Assembly: GCA_964440875.1 (NCBI GenBank) | Contig: CAYTTS010000066.1 | Coordinates: 1 to 5,637, forward strand | Source: JAAZDN01 sp964440875 | GTDB lineage: Bacteria; Bacillota_I; Bacilli_A; Erysipelotrichales; Erysipelotrichaceae | DNA: 5,637 nt | Direction of reading: 5' to 3' | Notes under the pieces: model-generated | Databases searched by the model: none | The model's input: the letters and a program-made list of their open reading frames with translations, nothing else | What the model was told of the DNA's origin: nothing | Part shown: one piece after another, positions 1 to 5,566 of the stretch | Numbering within the stretch: position 1 is the stretch's first letter | Layout: each line of letters begins with the position of its first letter | Made by a program: the position numbers and the translations under genes

Positions 1-168
1 GGTACCACCTTAATTCACATATATTATGTGCACTTGAATTTTTAACGCAAATAGTACGGACGATCATTTCCTATCATCTAAACAAAAGTAGTAAACAGTA
101 TATATGTAAAATAGTTTTCACCAAGCACTATCTCTCTTAATTACATAGTATACGTTTGTGTCTTTATA
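1..168 (-). promoter_or_regulatory. T-box riboswitch leader, cut by the left edge of the window
   Basis: This leader RNA senses the charging state of a tRNA and controls a gene lying beyond the left edge, normally an aminoacyl-tRNA synthetase or amino-acid biosynthesis or transport gene. Read on the minus strand, Stem I contains the GAGAGA element (136-131) and the distal GGTGAAAAC (122-114). Its helices pair 147-141 with 109-103, 153-149 with 102-98, and 131-127 with 115-111. A Stem II-like hairpin pairs 78-73 with 64-59. A Stem III-like hairpin pairs 40-35 with 17-12, with CATA/TATG stacked inside. The conserved T-box sequence AAGGTGGTACC occupies 11-1, so the 3' arm of the antiterminator and the terminator lie outside the window. 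The specifier loop appears to be TGTTTACTACT (97-87). UAC (Tyr) and ACU (Thr, followed by the usual A) are candidates, so the amino acid is unassigned. The start at 168 is inferred from the promoter. Confidence 0.88.
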
Positions 169-174
169 GTCTCT

Positions 175-203
175 ATATTACCGATATTATAGGCTTTTGT
201 CAA
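175..203 (-). promoter_or_regulatory. Promoter of the T-box-controlled unit
   Basis: On the minus strand a perfect -35 box TTGACA (203-198) is followed by a 17-base spacer and a -10 box TAATAT (180-175). Transcription should start near 168 and run into the T-box leader. The promoter lies just downstream of the ysxC terminator, so the two same-strand units are insulated from each other. Confidence 0.8.
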
Positions 204-220
204 GTTTTACGAATGGATAG

Positions 221-267
221 AAAAGAAAAAATCACCTACTTAAGATTATCTCTTTTTCAGTGATTTT
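221..267 (-). terminator. Intrinsic terminator after ysxC
   Basis: On the minus strand, AAAATCAC (267-260) pairs with GTGATTTT (235-228), 8 bp. The 24-base loop can itself fold through AAGA/TCTT. Two more U residues, a C and a run of four U residues follow. It begins 5 bases after the ysxC stop codon and closes the tig-lon-ysxC unit. The stem is AU-rich, so it may be only moderately efficient. Confidence 0.7.
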
Positions 268-272
268 ATTAA

Positions 273-899
273 TTATTCTGCCTCTTCTTCGAATGATGCA
301 TCCATTTCTAGCATGCTATCAATCATTTCCCAAACTACTTCTGTATCACTCTCGTCTGAAGTGTTTTCAGCTGAGTGTACAATTAGTGAGTCTTCTGGCA
401 TATCCATCGCCATAGCGATTAATTTCTTTTGTTTGATTTGTTGTTGATTGCTAAGTTTATCCGCCTTTGTTAGTACTGCGAAATATGGAAGTCCTAGGGC
501 CTCTGCATATTTTTTCATTACTATATCTTGTTTAGACGGAATGTGTCGAATGTCTAAGACAACGATACAACCTTTTAAGTTTTCTCTTGTTGAAAAGTAT
601 TCATCAACTATAACTCCATAGTTAACTATCTCTTCCTTACTTCTTTGAGCATATCCGTAACCTGGCGCATCAACGATCATAATTTCATCATCTAAATTGT
701 AGAAATTAAGGAATCTTGTTTTACCTGGTCTACTTCCGACATAAGCTAATGCACGTCTTGATACCATTGAATTGATTAAACTTGATTTACCAACGTTTGA
801 ACGACCTGTCATTACTATTTCAGGTATATTCGTAGTTGGCCATTGTGTAGCGTCATTTGCTGTAATAACGTGCCTAGGATTCTTAAACTTTCTTAACAT
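273..899 (-). CDS. ysxC: Ribosome biogenesis GTP-binding protein YsxC/EngB
   Basis: This is a TRAFAC-class GTPase of the EngB (YsxC/YihA) family, a cytoplasmic factor needed for late assembly of the 50S ribosomal subunit and essential in several bacteria. All guanine-nucleotide motifs are visible in 208 residues, the usual family length. They are the G1 P-loop GRSNVGKSS (32-40), G2 around GKTR (59-62) with the family signature running into NFY, G3 DAPG (77-80) followed by YGYA, G4 TKAD (144-147) and G5 SA (178-179). The C-terminus ends in an acidic tail (FEEEAE). The start codon overlaps the lon stop as TAATG, and a strong AGGAGG lies 10 bases upstream inside lon, which supports this start. 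The lon-ysxC adjacency is also found in Bacillus subtilis. A terminator follows directly, so this is the last gene of the unit. No key residue is missing. Confidence 0.97.
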   Translation of the reverse strand: MLRKFKNPRHVITANDATQWPTTNIPEIVMTGRSNVGKSSLINSMVSRRALAYVGSRPGKTRFLNFYNLDDEIMIVDAPGYGYAQRSKEEIVNYGVIVDEYFSTRENLKGCIVVLDIRHIPSKQDIVMKKYAEALGLPYFAVLTKADKLSNQQQIKQKKLIAMAMDMPEDSLIVHSAENTSDESDTEVVWEMIDSMLEMDASFEEEAE

Positions 900-3241
900 T
901 AAACTAGCGCCTCCTCTAGAACTTCGGCCATTGTTTCAACAGGAACAATGTCGATAGCTTCTTTAACAACTTCTGGAATTTCATATAAATCTTTTCTATT
1001 TTTCTCTGGAATAATTATCTTCGTAATACCACTTCTATAAGCAGCTAGAGTTTTCTCTTTTAGACCACCTATTGGTAATACATTTCCACGTAGTGTAACT
1101 TCACCTGTCATTGCAACACTTGCTGAAACTGGTTTATTAGTTAAAGCAGATATTAATGCAGTTGATAATGTAACCCCAGCACTTGGACCATCTTTTGGTA
1201 CAGCACCTTCTGGTACGTGAATGTGAATATCGTTAACTTCAAAGAATTTTGGATCAATGCCATACTTCTTAGCATTAGTTTTAACAAAACCAATAGCAAT
1301 TTCAGCTGACTCTTTCATTACATCACCTAATTGACCAGTAATAATATATTTACCTTTACCTTCAAATGTTGTAACTTCAACTGGTAGAATATCGCCACCA
1401 AACTGCGTATAAGCAAGTCCTGTAACTACCCCTACTTGATCTTTCTTCTCTTTCATTCCATATTCAAATTGCTCAGGTCCTAACCACTCAGTAATTAATT
1501 CTTGAGTAATTATAACTTGATCTTTTTTATCCTTAGTAATAGCTAAGATGCTCTTTCTAGCGATTGCTGAAATAACACGGTCTAACTGACGTACTCCCGC
1601 TTCACGAGTGTAGTGTCTAATTAAATGTCTAATCATTTCTTCACTAATATCTAATTGCTCTGCTTTTAAGCCATTAAGCGTTAAGTTTTTAGCAATTAAG
1701 TGATCAATTGCAATATTTAATTTTTCTTCTTCTGTATATGAAGATAAATTAATTATTTCAAGTCTATCACGTAGAGCTTCTGGTATGTTTCCTAAATAGT
1801 TTGCTGTTGCGATAAATAATACTTTCGATAAGTCATAAGCTTCTTCTAGGTAGTGATCACTGAAGACATCATTTTGCTCTGGATCTAATACTTCCAGCAT
1901 TGCACTTGATGGATCACCTTTATAGTCAGCTCCCATTTTATCAATCTCATCGATTAAGAATACCGGGTTAACTACTCCAGCTTTTTTCATTCCTTGAATG
2001 AATCTACCTGGTAGTGCTCCAAGATAAGTACGTCTATGTCCACGAATTTCCGCTTCATCTCGTACTCCACCTAAACTTATTTTAACGAATTCTCTATCTA
2101 AGGCTCTTGCTACTGACTTAGCAAGTGATGTTTTACCAACTCCTGGTGGCCCTACTAATGCTAGTATTGGCGCTTCTAGTGAGTTAGTTACTTGTTTAAC
2201 TGCTAAGTATTCAAGAATTCTTTCTTTTACTTTTTCAAGTCCATAATGATCTTCATTTAATCTTGCTTCTACAACATTTAAATCATCATTATCGACAGTT
2301 TCTTGCCACCAAGGTACATCTAGTAACCAGTCTAAATAGTTTCTAATTACTCCTGATTCACCACTTGCTGGTGGTACCATTTCATAGCGTTTAATTTCTT
2401 CTAAAGCTTTTTTCTTAATAGCTTCAGGATATGGATTATTTTCAACGCGAGCACGAAGATCGTCAACATCATCAGAACCACTTGATACATCGCCTAATTC
2501 TTCTCTAATAGCACGCATTTTTTCTCTTAAATAATATTCTTTTTGTGATTCATCAATACGTTCTTTAACTTTTTGATTTATATCACTATCAATACTTACT
2601 TTATCTGTTTCTGAACTCATATTTTCTAAAATAGCAAATAATCTTTCATTAACATTTAAAGTTTCAAGTAGTGTTTGTCTATCTTCATATGGCATTGGAA
2701 GTATTTGTGCAAAATAATCAGATAGTTGAGTTGGACTACTAAAATTCGTCATTCTTTCAACTGTACCTTCTGGTAAATTATGAGTTTTTAAGAATTTACT
2801 AATAAACTCATCAAAATTTCTTGCGATCATTAATACTAAATCTTCTGCTTCTGCCTCATCAGCAACATAATCTTCTAATAATTCAATATCAGAAATGATA
2901 GAATCATCACTCTCTTCAATTCTTAAGTGTGAAGCTCTACTAATACCTTTTAATGTAAGTTGAGAATAGCCATCCTCTTGACTTACTTTTGTAATCTCGG
3001 CAATACTACCTATAGTATAAAGATCAGTTAATGCTGGATCCTCATCTAAAATTTCCTTTTGAGATACTAAATACACTAATTTATTATGGTCGCTAATTGA
3101 TTTTTCAATAGCTTTTAAACTTTTTTCTCTTCCAACTTCAATAACTATTTCCTGTTCAGGGAATATATTTACTCCGCGTGTTGCGATTGTTGGAATATCG
3201 TTTAGATCATCTATTTTAATTTTATCTAGTAATTTTTCCAT
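899..3241 (-). CDS. lon: ATP-dependent protease Lon (LonA type)
   Basis: Lon is a cytosolic homohexameric AAA+ serine protease that unfolds and degrades misfolded and selected regulatory proteins. At 780 residues it is full length for LonA. Domains in order: a LonN substrate-binding domain (about 15-205), a helical/coiled-coil linker with the EYYLREKMRAI segment (about 215-290), an AAA+ module and a protease domain (about 600-778). The Walker A motif is GPPGVGKT (364-371), Walker B is FLIDEID ending at 433, the sensor-1 Asn is at 481, and the sensor-2 Arg is in GVRQLDR (551). The catalytic Ser is S687 in PKDGPSAG and the catalytic Lys is K730 in GGLKEK, with the 43-residue spacing seen in E. 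coli Lon. The start is set by AGGAGG (3256-3251) 9 bases upstream. The tig stop lies 40 bases upstream with a terminator in between, and ysxC overlaps the 3' end by one base. No promoter was recognised in the short gap. Confidence 0.98.
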   Translation of the reverse strand: MEKLLDKIKIDDLNDIPTIATRGVNIFPEQEIVIEVGREKSLKAIEKSISDHNKLVYLVSQKEILDEDPALTDLYTIGSIAEITKVSQEDGYSQLTLKGISRASHLRIEESDDSIISDIELLEDYVADEAEAEDLVLMIARNFDEFISKFLKTHNLPEGTVERMTNFSSPTQLSDYFAQILPMPYEDRQTLLETLNVNERLFAILENMSSETDKVSIDSDINQKVKERIDESQKEYYLREKMRAIREELGDVSSGSDDVDDLRARVENNPYPEAIKKKALEEIKRYEMVPPASGESGVIRNYLDWLLDVPWWQETVDNDDLNVVEARLNEDHYGLEKVKERILEYLAVKQVTNSLEAPILALVGPPGVGKTSLAKSVARALDREFVKISLGGVRDEAEIRGHRRTYLGALPGRFIQGMKKAGVVNPVFLIDEIDKMGADYKGDPSSAMLEVLDPEQNDVFSDHYLEEAYDLSKVLFIATANYLGNIPEALRDRLEIINLSSYTEEEKLNIAIDHLIAKNLTLNGLKAEQLDISEEMIRHLIRHYTREAGVRQLDRVISAIARKSILAITKDKKDQVIITQELITEWLGPEQFEYGMKEKKDQVGVVTGLAYTQFGGDILPVEVTTFEGKGKYIITGQLGDVMKESAEIAIGFVKTNAKKYGIDPKFFEVNDIHIHVPEGAVPKDGPSAGVTLSTALISALTNKPVSASVAMTGEVTLRGNVLPIGGLKEKTLAAYRSGITKIIIPEKNRKDLYEIPEVVKEAIDIVPVETMAEVLEEALV
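910..917 (-). promoter_or_regulatory. Shine-Dalgarno site of ysxC inside the lon coding region
   Basis: The minus strand reads AGAGGAGG (917-910), a near-perfect anti-16S complement, 10 bases before the ysxC ATG. It is embedded in the last codons of lon, just before its stop. A terminating Lon ribosome therefore lands on the ysxC initiation region, and the site fixes the ysxC start at 899. Confidence 0.85.
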
Positions 3242-3262
3242 ACTACATTACCTCCTTTGGTT

Positions 3263-3283
3263 AAAAAAGACGCGAAGCGTCTT
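3263..3283 (-). terminator. Intrinsic terminator/attenuator between tig and lon
   Basis: On the minus strand, AAGACGC (3283-3277) pairs perfectly with GCGTCTT (3273-3267) around a UUC loop. Four more T residues follow, giving six U in a row. The first two stem bases are the last two bases of the tig TAA stop. The hairpin is compact and GC-rich at its top, as in efficient terminators. It sits 22 bases before the lon start and just upstream of the lon Shine-Dalgarno. Its likely effect is to end most tig transcripts and pass a fraction through to lon-ysxC; that ratio is inference. Confidence 0.88.
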
Positions 3284-4550
3284 AGTTTAATTCTTTAACA
3301 AGGTCGTAAGCTTTTCTTATACGTAAGTCGTAACTAATGTTTTGTTCGTTAATAGCTGCTTTAACATCAGCTACTTCCATGCTGTATGCTTCAGCAAGTT
3401 GATTATATTCATTCTCAACATCTTCTTCAGTTACTTCGATATTTTCTTCAACTGATATTTTATCTAAAACTAGACGTAGTTTAACTTGACGGTAAGCATC
3501 TTCCGCTAAGTTTTCTCTTAACATCGCTTCATCTTGACCTGTCATTGCGATAAACTGATCAAACGGAATTCCTTGTTGTTCAATACGCATCTTCATATCT
3601 TCATATAAACGTTGAGTTTCTTGTTCTACCATAACATCTGGAATTTCAACTTCTGAATTTTCAACGATTTGTGATAATAATTCATTTTCATGATCACGAG
3701 CTGCTTCTGCTGCTTTTTGTGTTTCTAATTGTTCACGAACATGAGCTTTTAATTCTTCTAAGTTATTAACTTCTTCAATTTCAACATCTAAAGCAAAATC
3801 ATCATTTACTTCAGGAACTTGACGAACTTTAACTTCGTGTAACTTAACTTTGAATACTACTGGAGCATTTTTTAAATCTTCTACGTGGTAATCTTCAGGG
3901 AAAGTTAATTCGATATCTTTCTCTTCACCAGCTTTTAAACCTACTAATTGTTCTTCAAATCCTGGAATAAATTGTCCTGATCCGATTTCTAATGAGAAGT
4001 TTTCAGCTTTTCCACCTTCGAATGCAACTTCGTCTTTGAATCCTTCAAAGTCAATAATAGTTGTATCTCCTAATTCAACAGCTTTATCTTCTAATACTAA
4101 CTCTGCATATTGCTCAGTCATATTAGCGATTTCTTCATCTACTTCTGTATCAGTTACAGTTACTTCAGCAAGTTCAAGACCTAAATCTTTATATTTACCT
4201 AAAACAACTTCTGGTTTAACTGTACAAATGAATTTTAATTTAACTTGAGTATCTGAGATAGCTTCTACTTGTAATTCTGGAGTAGCAACTAATTCGATAT
4301 CATTTTCTTCAATACCAGCGATTAATGCATCTTGTGCAACTACTTCAACTGCATCTAGCATAACCATTTCATTTTTAATGTGAGTTTTAGCAACGGCTTC
4401 AGGTACTTGACCTTTTCTAAAACCATCTACCTCTAAATTTTTAACAGCGTTTTTATAAGCAAACTTTTGTGCCTCAGCCCAAACGTCACCTTCTACTTCT
4501 ACTAATAATTCTACTTGTGATTTTTCTAAACTTTTAACAGTACTTTTCAT
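3282..4550 (-). CDS. tig: Trigger factor, ribosome-associated chaperone and peptidyl-prolyl isomerase
   Basis: Trigger factor docks at the ribosome exit tunnel, shields nascent chains and catalyses prolyl isomerisation. It has 422 residues, normal for Firmicutes. The N-terminal ribosome-binding domain (about 1-115) carries the signature GFRKGQVP (43-50). Its F44-R45-K46 docking loop matches the E. coli residues and numbering. An FKBP-type PPIase domain follows (about 161-243), including GSGQFIPGFEEQLVG (190-204). A long, acidic, helical C-terminal chaperone domain (about 250-422) completes it. The ATG at 4550 has AGGAGG (4561-4556) at 5 bases, and the predicted leader is only about 16 nucleotides. 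The gene is first in the tig-lon-ysxC unit and is expressed from a consensus promoter overlapped by a CIRCE operator, so heat-shock control by HrcA is likely. In Bacillus and Staphylococcus clpX follows tig; here lon does. Confidence 0.97.
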   Translation of the reverse strand: MKSTVKSLEKSQVELLVEVEGDVWAEAQKFAYKNAVKNLEVDGFRKGQVPEAVAKTHIKNEMVMLDAVEVVAQDALIAGIEENDIELVATPELQVEAISDTQVKLKFICTVKPEVVLGKYKDLGLELAEVTVTDTEVDEEIANMTEQYAELVLEDKAVELGDTTIIDFEGFKDEVAFEGGKAENFSLEIGSGQFIPGFEEQLVGLKAGEEKDIELTFPEDYHVEDLKNAPVVFKVKLHEVKVRQVPEVNDDFALDVEIEEVNNLEELKAHVREQLETQKAAEAARDHENELLSQIVENSEVEIPDVMVEQETQRLYEDMKMRIEQQGIPFDQFIAMTGQDEAMLRENLAEDAYRQVKLRLVLDKISVEENIEVTEEDVENEYNQLAEAYSMEVADVKAAINEQNISYDLRIRKAYDLVKELN

Positions 4551-4572
4551 AAATACCTCCTACAATATATCA

Positions 4573-4601
4573 ATTATAACAGTTCTGATTAGCACTGTCA
4601 A
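4573..4601 (-). promoter_or_regulatory. Consensus SigA promoter of tig
   Basis: On the minus strand a perfect TTGACA (4601-4596) and a perfect TATAAT (4578-4573) are separated by exactly 17 bases. Transcription should start near 4566, leaving a leader of about 16 nucleotides that contains little beyond the Shine-Dalgarno site. The -35 box lies wholly inside the CIRCE operator. Such a strong promoter implies high expression when unrepressed. Confidence 0.93.
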
Positions 4602-4615
4602 CAGAAGAGTGCTAA
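4589..4615. promoter_or_regulatory. CIRCE operator (HrcA binding site)
   Basis: The plus strand reads TTAGCACTG, nine bases, then GAGTGCTAA. This matches the CIRCE consensus TTAGCACTC-N9-GAGTGCTAA with a single deviation (G instead of C at 4597). CIRCE is the operator of the heat-shock repressor HrcA, which classically controls groESL and dnaK. Here it covers the -35 box of the tig promoter, where a bound repressor would block RNA polymerase. The deviating base is also the fifth base of the -35 hexamer. Confidence 0.95.
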
Positions 4616-4618
4616 AGC

Positions 4619-4636
4619 ATCAAACAATTATTTGAT
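4619..4636. repeat. 18-bp near-perfect palindrome upstream of CIRCE
   Basis: ATCAAA (4619-4624) and TTTGAT (4631-4636) flank CAATTA. Sixteen of the 18 bases are symmetric; the only mismatched pair is C4625/A4630. The centre is about 61 bases upstream of the predicted tig start, a typical place for an activator site. It matches no regulator consensus I know (not CtsR, CodY, Fur or Rex), so an operator role is speculative. Confidence 0.4.
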
Positions 4637-4672
4637 TTCGCTAATATTATAGTATATATAAGCTTTTCTTAC

Positions 4673-4692
4673 CTTAAAAGTGCTTAAAAGCG
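4673..4692. repeat. Tandem 10-bp direct repeat in the divergent intergenic region
   Basis: CTTAAAAGTG is followed immediately by CTTAAAAGCG (9 of 10 identical). The unit equals about one helical turn, and the geometry (heptad, 3-base spacer, heptad) is that of CtsR operators. The heptad itself matches the CtsR consensus GGTCAAA only partly. It lies between the divergent tig and DUF898 promoters; its role is unknown. Confidence 0.35.
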
Positions 4693-4779
4693 AAAGAAAT
4701 AAATAATAGCACATTTCAATATATCCTTAATTGAATAAATAATAAAATAAAGAATAAGGATAAACATTAAACAATAGAT

Positions 4780-4785
4780 TATAAT
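4780..4785 (+). promoter_or_regulatory. Likely -10 box of the DUF898 gene
   Basis: A perfect TATAAT lies 35 bases before the start codon. The hexamer at 17-base spacing (AGGATA, 4757-4762) is a poor -35 match. The upstream stretch 4732-4768 is very A-rich and could act as an UP element. The predicted start is near 4792, giving a leader of about 29 nucleotides with the Shine-Dalgarno AGGGAG (4809-4814). Confidence 0.5.
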
Positions 4786-4820
4786 ATATATAAGATTTTA
4801 ATAAGGAAAGGGAGATAATT

Positions 4821-5126
4821 ATGGGAAATTCATATTTTGATGGCAGTATCCTTGGATTATGGGGATATAGAATCCTAGGATCAATAATTACAATATTTAC
4901 ACTTGGTATCTGTGCTCCATGGGCAATTACTATGCTTGAAACATGGAAAGCTAGTCACACTGTTATTGATGGCAGAAGACTAAGATTTGACGGATCAGCA
5001 ATGTCACTATTTGGACAATGGATCAAGTGGTTACTTTTAACATTTATCACATTTGGAATCTACGGATTCTGGGTACAAATAAAAATGATTGAATGGGTTA
5101 CAAAAAACACCCATTTCGCAAACTAA
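4821..5126 (+). CDS. Small DUF898 (YjgN-like) membrane protein
   Basis: This 101-residue hydrophobic protein resembles the conserved block of DUF898/YjgN-type membrane proteins, whose biochemical function is unknown. Two membrane segments are visible, at about 14-39 and 63-88, separated by a polar stretch containing GRRLRFDG (51-58). The protein is an internal duplication. Residues 6-47 and 56-97 align without gaps at a 50-residue offset with 14 identities, including FDGS (6-9/56-59), TxGI (27-30/77-80), W34/W84, W42/W92 and T47/T97. It is shorter than multi-repeat DUF898 proteins and looks like a minimal two-repeat form, not a fragment: it has an ATG with AGGGAG 6 bases upstream and a stop inside a strong terminator. 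It is monocistronic, divergent from tig and convergent with the right-edge minus-strand transcript. The neighbours suggest no specific pathway. Confidence 0.85.
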   Translation: MGNSYFDGSILGLWGYRILGSIITIFTLGICAPWAITMLETWKASHTVIDGRRLRFDGSAMSLFGQWIKWLLLTFITFGIYGFWVQIKMIEWVTKNTHFAN

Positions 5127-5152
5127 AAGACACTTCAACTAAGTGTCTTTTT
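5125..5152 (+). terminator. Intrinsic terminator of the DUF898 gene
   Basis: AAAAGACACTT (5125-5135) pairs perfectly with AAGTGTCTTTT (5141-5151) around a CAACT loop, an 11-bp stem with a U run at its 3' side. The first stem bases are the last two bases of the TAA stop codon. The A-rich 5' arm also gives a U run on the opposite strand, so it may stop transcripts from the right as well. Confidence 0.9.
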
Positions 5153-5274
5153 AGTTACTTATACATTGATTAAATCTAGATTTATTTAGAAATTCCAGTG
5201 TTACTAATACTCTGTAAATTTGAATATTTATAATCATAATTTTTAATAACGATGCTTATTTAAGTAGATATCGA

Positions 5275-5340
5275 TTGATAAGGTATATCAGATAATTCAA
5301 CAAATATTTTGATAATTAACAAATTATCTCAGCTTATCAA
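5275..5340. repeat. Nested inverted repeat in the right intergenic region
   Basis: The outer arms TTGATAAG (5275-5282) and CTTATCAA (5333-5340) are perfectly complementary. So are the inner arms AGATAATT (5290-5297) and AATTATCT (5322-5329). The linkers are unequal (7 and 3 bases). A third copy, GATAATT (5311-5317), could pair with the inner 3' arm instead, giving two alternative folds. No U run follows, so it is not a classical terminator. Confidence 0.55.
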
Positions 5341-5403
5341 GACATAATGCTTTCTGTTTTATTTCAGATAAATAACTAAATACAGTCTGCTCACTAGAAA
5401 TTA

Positions 5404-5429
5404 GTAGAAAAGGAAATTGCCTTTACTAC
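5404..5429. repeat. Imperfect hairpin, 9 of 10 pairs
   Basis: GTAGAAAAGG (5404-5413) and CCTTTACTAC (5420-5429) are complementary except at one position, with a 6-base loop. A related sequence GTAGTAAAAG recurs at 5459-5468, and CTTTCT (5451-5456) pairs with AGAAAG (5467-5472) beside it. No U tail is present on either side. Confidence 0.4.
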
Positions 5430-5566
5430 CCTATCATTAAAAATTTAAGGCTTTCTCAGTAGTAAAAGAAAGAACTTTTCATATAAACACTTAATTTGTA
5501 TTAGGTAAAGCTAAGTTTGGCTTATAAATCGACGGAAATATAATTAGATGGTACCCAAGAATAAAT

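Larger units (their letters stand above)
5153..5566. other. Intergenic region of about 410 bases without a credible gene
   Basis: Both strands are densely interrupted by stop codons. The longest ATG-started frame I found by eye is 28 codons (minus, 5237-5151) and has no ribosome binding site. The region is very AT-rich and contains a nested inverted repeat (5275-5340) and a hairpin (5404-5429). I see no promoter with two good boxes and no known RNA family such as RNase P RNA or tmRNA. It may be a decayed region or hold an unrecognised small RNA. Confidence 0.6.

Noticed and set aside
772..957. 61-codon plus-strand frame across the lon-ysxC junction.
   Set aside because: It is a shadow antisense to two well-supported genes and has no ribosome binding site.
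3243..3248. ATG-TAG start-stop pair between the Shine-Dalgarno site and the ATG of lon (minus strand).
   Set aside because: It lies only 2 bases after AGGAGG, too close for initiation, while the lon ATG has a good 9-base spacing.
4036..4248. 70-codon plus-strand frame inside tig.
   Set aside because: It is a Ser/Thr-rich shadow of the acidic tig sequence with no independent support.
4646..4651. A second TATAAT on the minus strand upstream of CIRCE, as a possible extra tig promoter.
   Set aside because: The hexamer at 17-base spacing is AGGTAA, a poor -35 box, and the surrounding DNA is so AT-rich that TATAAT by chance is likely.
5171..5184. Perfect 14-bp palindrome TAAATCTAGATTTA.
   Set aside because: One such palindrome is expected by chance in an AT-rich window of this size, and it lies downstream of a terminator with no gene to regulate.
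5151..5237. 28-codon open frame on the minus strand.
   Set aside because: It has no ribosome binding site, runs into the terminator of the opposite gene and shows no recognisable composition.
1..5555. GGTACC at both the left end (1-6) and near the right end (5550-5555), suggesting a duplicated flank.
   Set aside because: The flanking bases differ; the left copy is explained by the T-box core and the right one is an isolated six-base match.
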